This document shows positions 63,446 to 64,000 of a stretch of 64,000 nucleotides of DNA, in pieces. A program made the translations under genes and the position numbers. The DNA comes from Propionibacteriaceae bacterium. GTDB taxonomy: Bacteria > Actinomycetota > Actinomycetes > Propionibacteriales > Propionibacteriaceae. Below the pieces are notes generated by a model, which was given only the letters and a program-made list of their open reading frames with translations, searched no databases and was not told the origin of the DNA. The stretch spans positions 1 through 64,000 of the forward strand of contig JAITVK010000034.1 in the NCBI GenBank assembly GCA_031285845.1, given 5' to 3'. How positions within the stretch are numbered: the first letter of the stretch is position 1; every line of letters begins with the position of its first letter.

Positions 63446-64000
63446 TCAGGGCTGGAGCTCATCAGCCAAACGCCGAACCGTTCCGCCAACCGCGGCCGGA
63501 AGCCCCAAGAAGTCCACCACGCTGGTGACCGACTCGTCCAAGGTCCCTCCACCCAAACGGTTCCCCTCGTCGAGGCGAGCGTCATTGACCGGCGTCGAGC
63601 GTCCACGCAGATGCCAGACCCAGGCGGCGACCGCCCGCAGGCCGCCGAGCGCCGAACGCCCCGCCGCCAACTCAGCTCGGATCGTGGGAACCAGCCGAAT
63701 CGGGAGCTTCTGGGAGCCGTCAGCGGCGATGCGCGACAAGACGTCCCTCATCGCCGGGTTCTCGAAACGCTCCACCAGCGCCCTCTCGTAGGCCACGATC
63801 TCTGCCGTCGGCAGTGGGACGTACGAACTGGCTTCCGCCCACCACTGCTGGACCCAGGCGGCGACCACCGGGTCGGCGATGGCCTCCTGAACCGTGACAT
63901 GACCGCGCAGTGGCCCGGCGTAGGCCATCAAGGAATGCGCGCCATTCAACAGCCAGAGCTTGCAGTGCTCGAACGGGACCACGTCGGCGACGAACTGTGC
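63446..64000 (-). CDS. Mannitol dehydrogenase-family protein, C-terminal part (edge)
   Basis: The frame is open to the right edge, so only the C-terminal 184 residues are seen. KLWLLNGAHSLMAYAG is the catalytic-helix region of long-chain mannitol/fructuronate dehydrogenases (Lys-x5-Asn-x2-His motif: KLWLLNGAH). The following helices (ALVERFENPAMRDVLSRIAADGSQKLPIR) match. The enzyme would oxidise a polyol such as mannitol or reduce fructuronate; the substrate cannot be told from this part. Confidence 0.85.
   Translation of the reverse strand, partial: AQFVADVVPFEHCKLWLLNGAHSLMAYAGPLRGHVTVQEAIADPVVAAWVQQWWAEASSYVPLPTAEIVAYERALVERFENPAMRDVLSRIAADGSQKLPIRLVPTIRAELAAGRSALGGLRAVAAWVWHLRGRSTPVNDARLDEGNRLGGGTLDESVTSVVDFLGLPAAVGGTVRRLADELQP

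Overview
The window is G+C-rich and reads as an actinobacterium. Support: the rplS-lepB-rnhB-DUF2469 and yraN-comM-dprA blocks, a GTG-rich start usage, a DUF349 protein, a five-helix cytochrome b type succinate dehydrogenase and an Actinobacteria-type conjugative element. Gene style (SdhCAB, single SdaA, GntR/galactonate and lactose genes) suggests Propionibacteriaceae or a close relative, but this is inference and no rRNA is present.

Region 1 (1-10,755) is the right end of an integrative conjugative element (ICE). It holds type IV secretion genes (SCO6880-like membrane protein, VirB4-like ATPase, VirD4-like coupling protein), an SSB, a DUF4913 protein, a strong hairpin, a highly structured leader and a large serine recombinase. 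The recombinase stop codon lies inside the 3' end of tRNA-Ala(CGC), so the attachment site overlaps both genes. A reverse-strand gene broken by an amber codon sits inside the transfer operon.

Region 2 (10,859-14,677) has tRNA-Thr(TGT) and a three-gene set on the minus strand: a protein with an alternate (SipW-type) signal peptide, an archaeal-type signal peptidase and a membrane-anchored secreted protein. This set looks like a dedicated export and surface-assembly unit. Its 5' region is a run of consecutive stem-loops, and a perfect 13-bp hairpin separates the first two genes.

Region 3 (14,678-30,587) is core metabolism and housekeeping: a hexose-6-phosphate mutarotase, galM-rpiB, pyrC, dprA/comM/yraN, then a very large MacB-like ABC protein on the opposite strand that splits the usual actinobacterial block, then DUF2469/rnhB/lepB/rplS.

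Region 4 (28,559-41,675) is a carbohydrate region: an N-acetylhexosamine-kinase-like gene with a nucleotidyltransferase, lacZ, a two-permease ABC importer with two paralogous lipoproteins, a GntR/FCD regulator and dgoD. Shared palindromic motifs suggest that the regulator controls the second lipoprotein gene, itself and dgoD.

Region 5 (41,695-54,360) holds sdhCAB, sdaA, a DUF349 protein, rnz, an ABC exporter and several single genes (GNAT, GrpB, methyltransferase).

Region 6 (54,361-54,938) is a scar at a second tRNA-Ala (GGC). It keeps the last codons of a sister recombinase in exactly the same register to the tRNA as in the intact ICE. Region 7 (54,997-64,000) has a CstR-like sensor with a facing operator, a DUF3465 protein, an orphan CrtO-like gene, a decayed ABC exporter with an internal deletion, a DUF454 plus two-ABC operon, a VanZ-RDD fusion and the edge of a mannitol-dehydrogenase-family gene.
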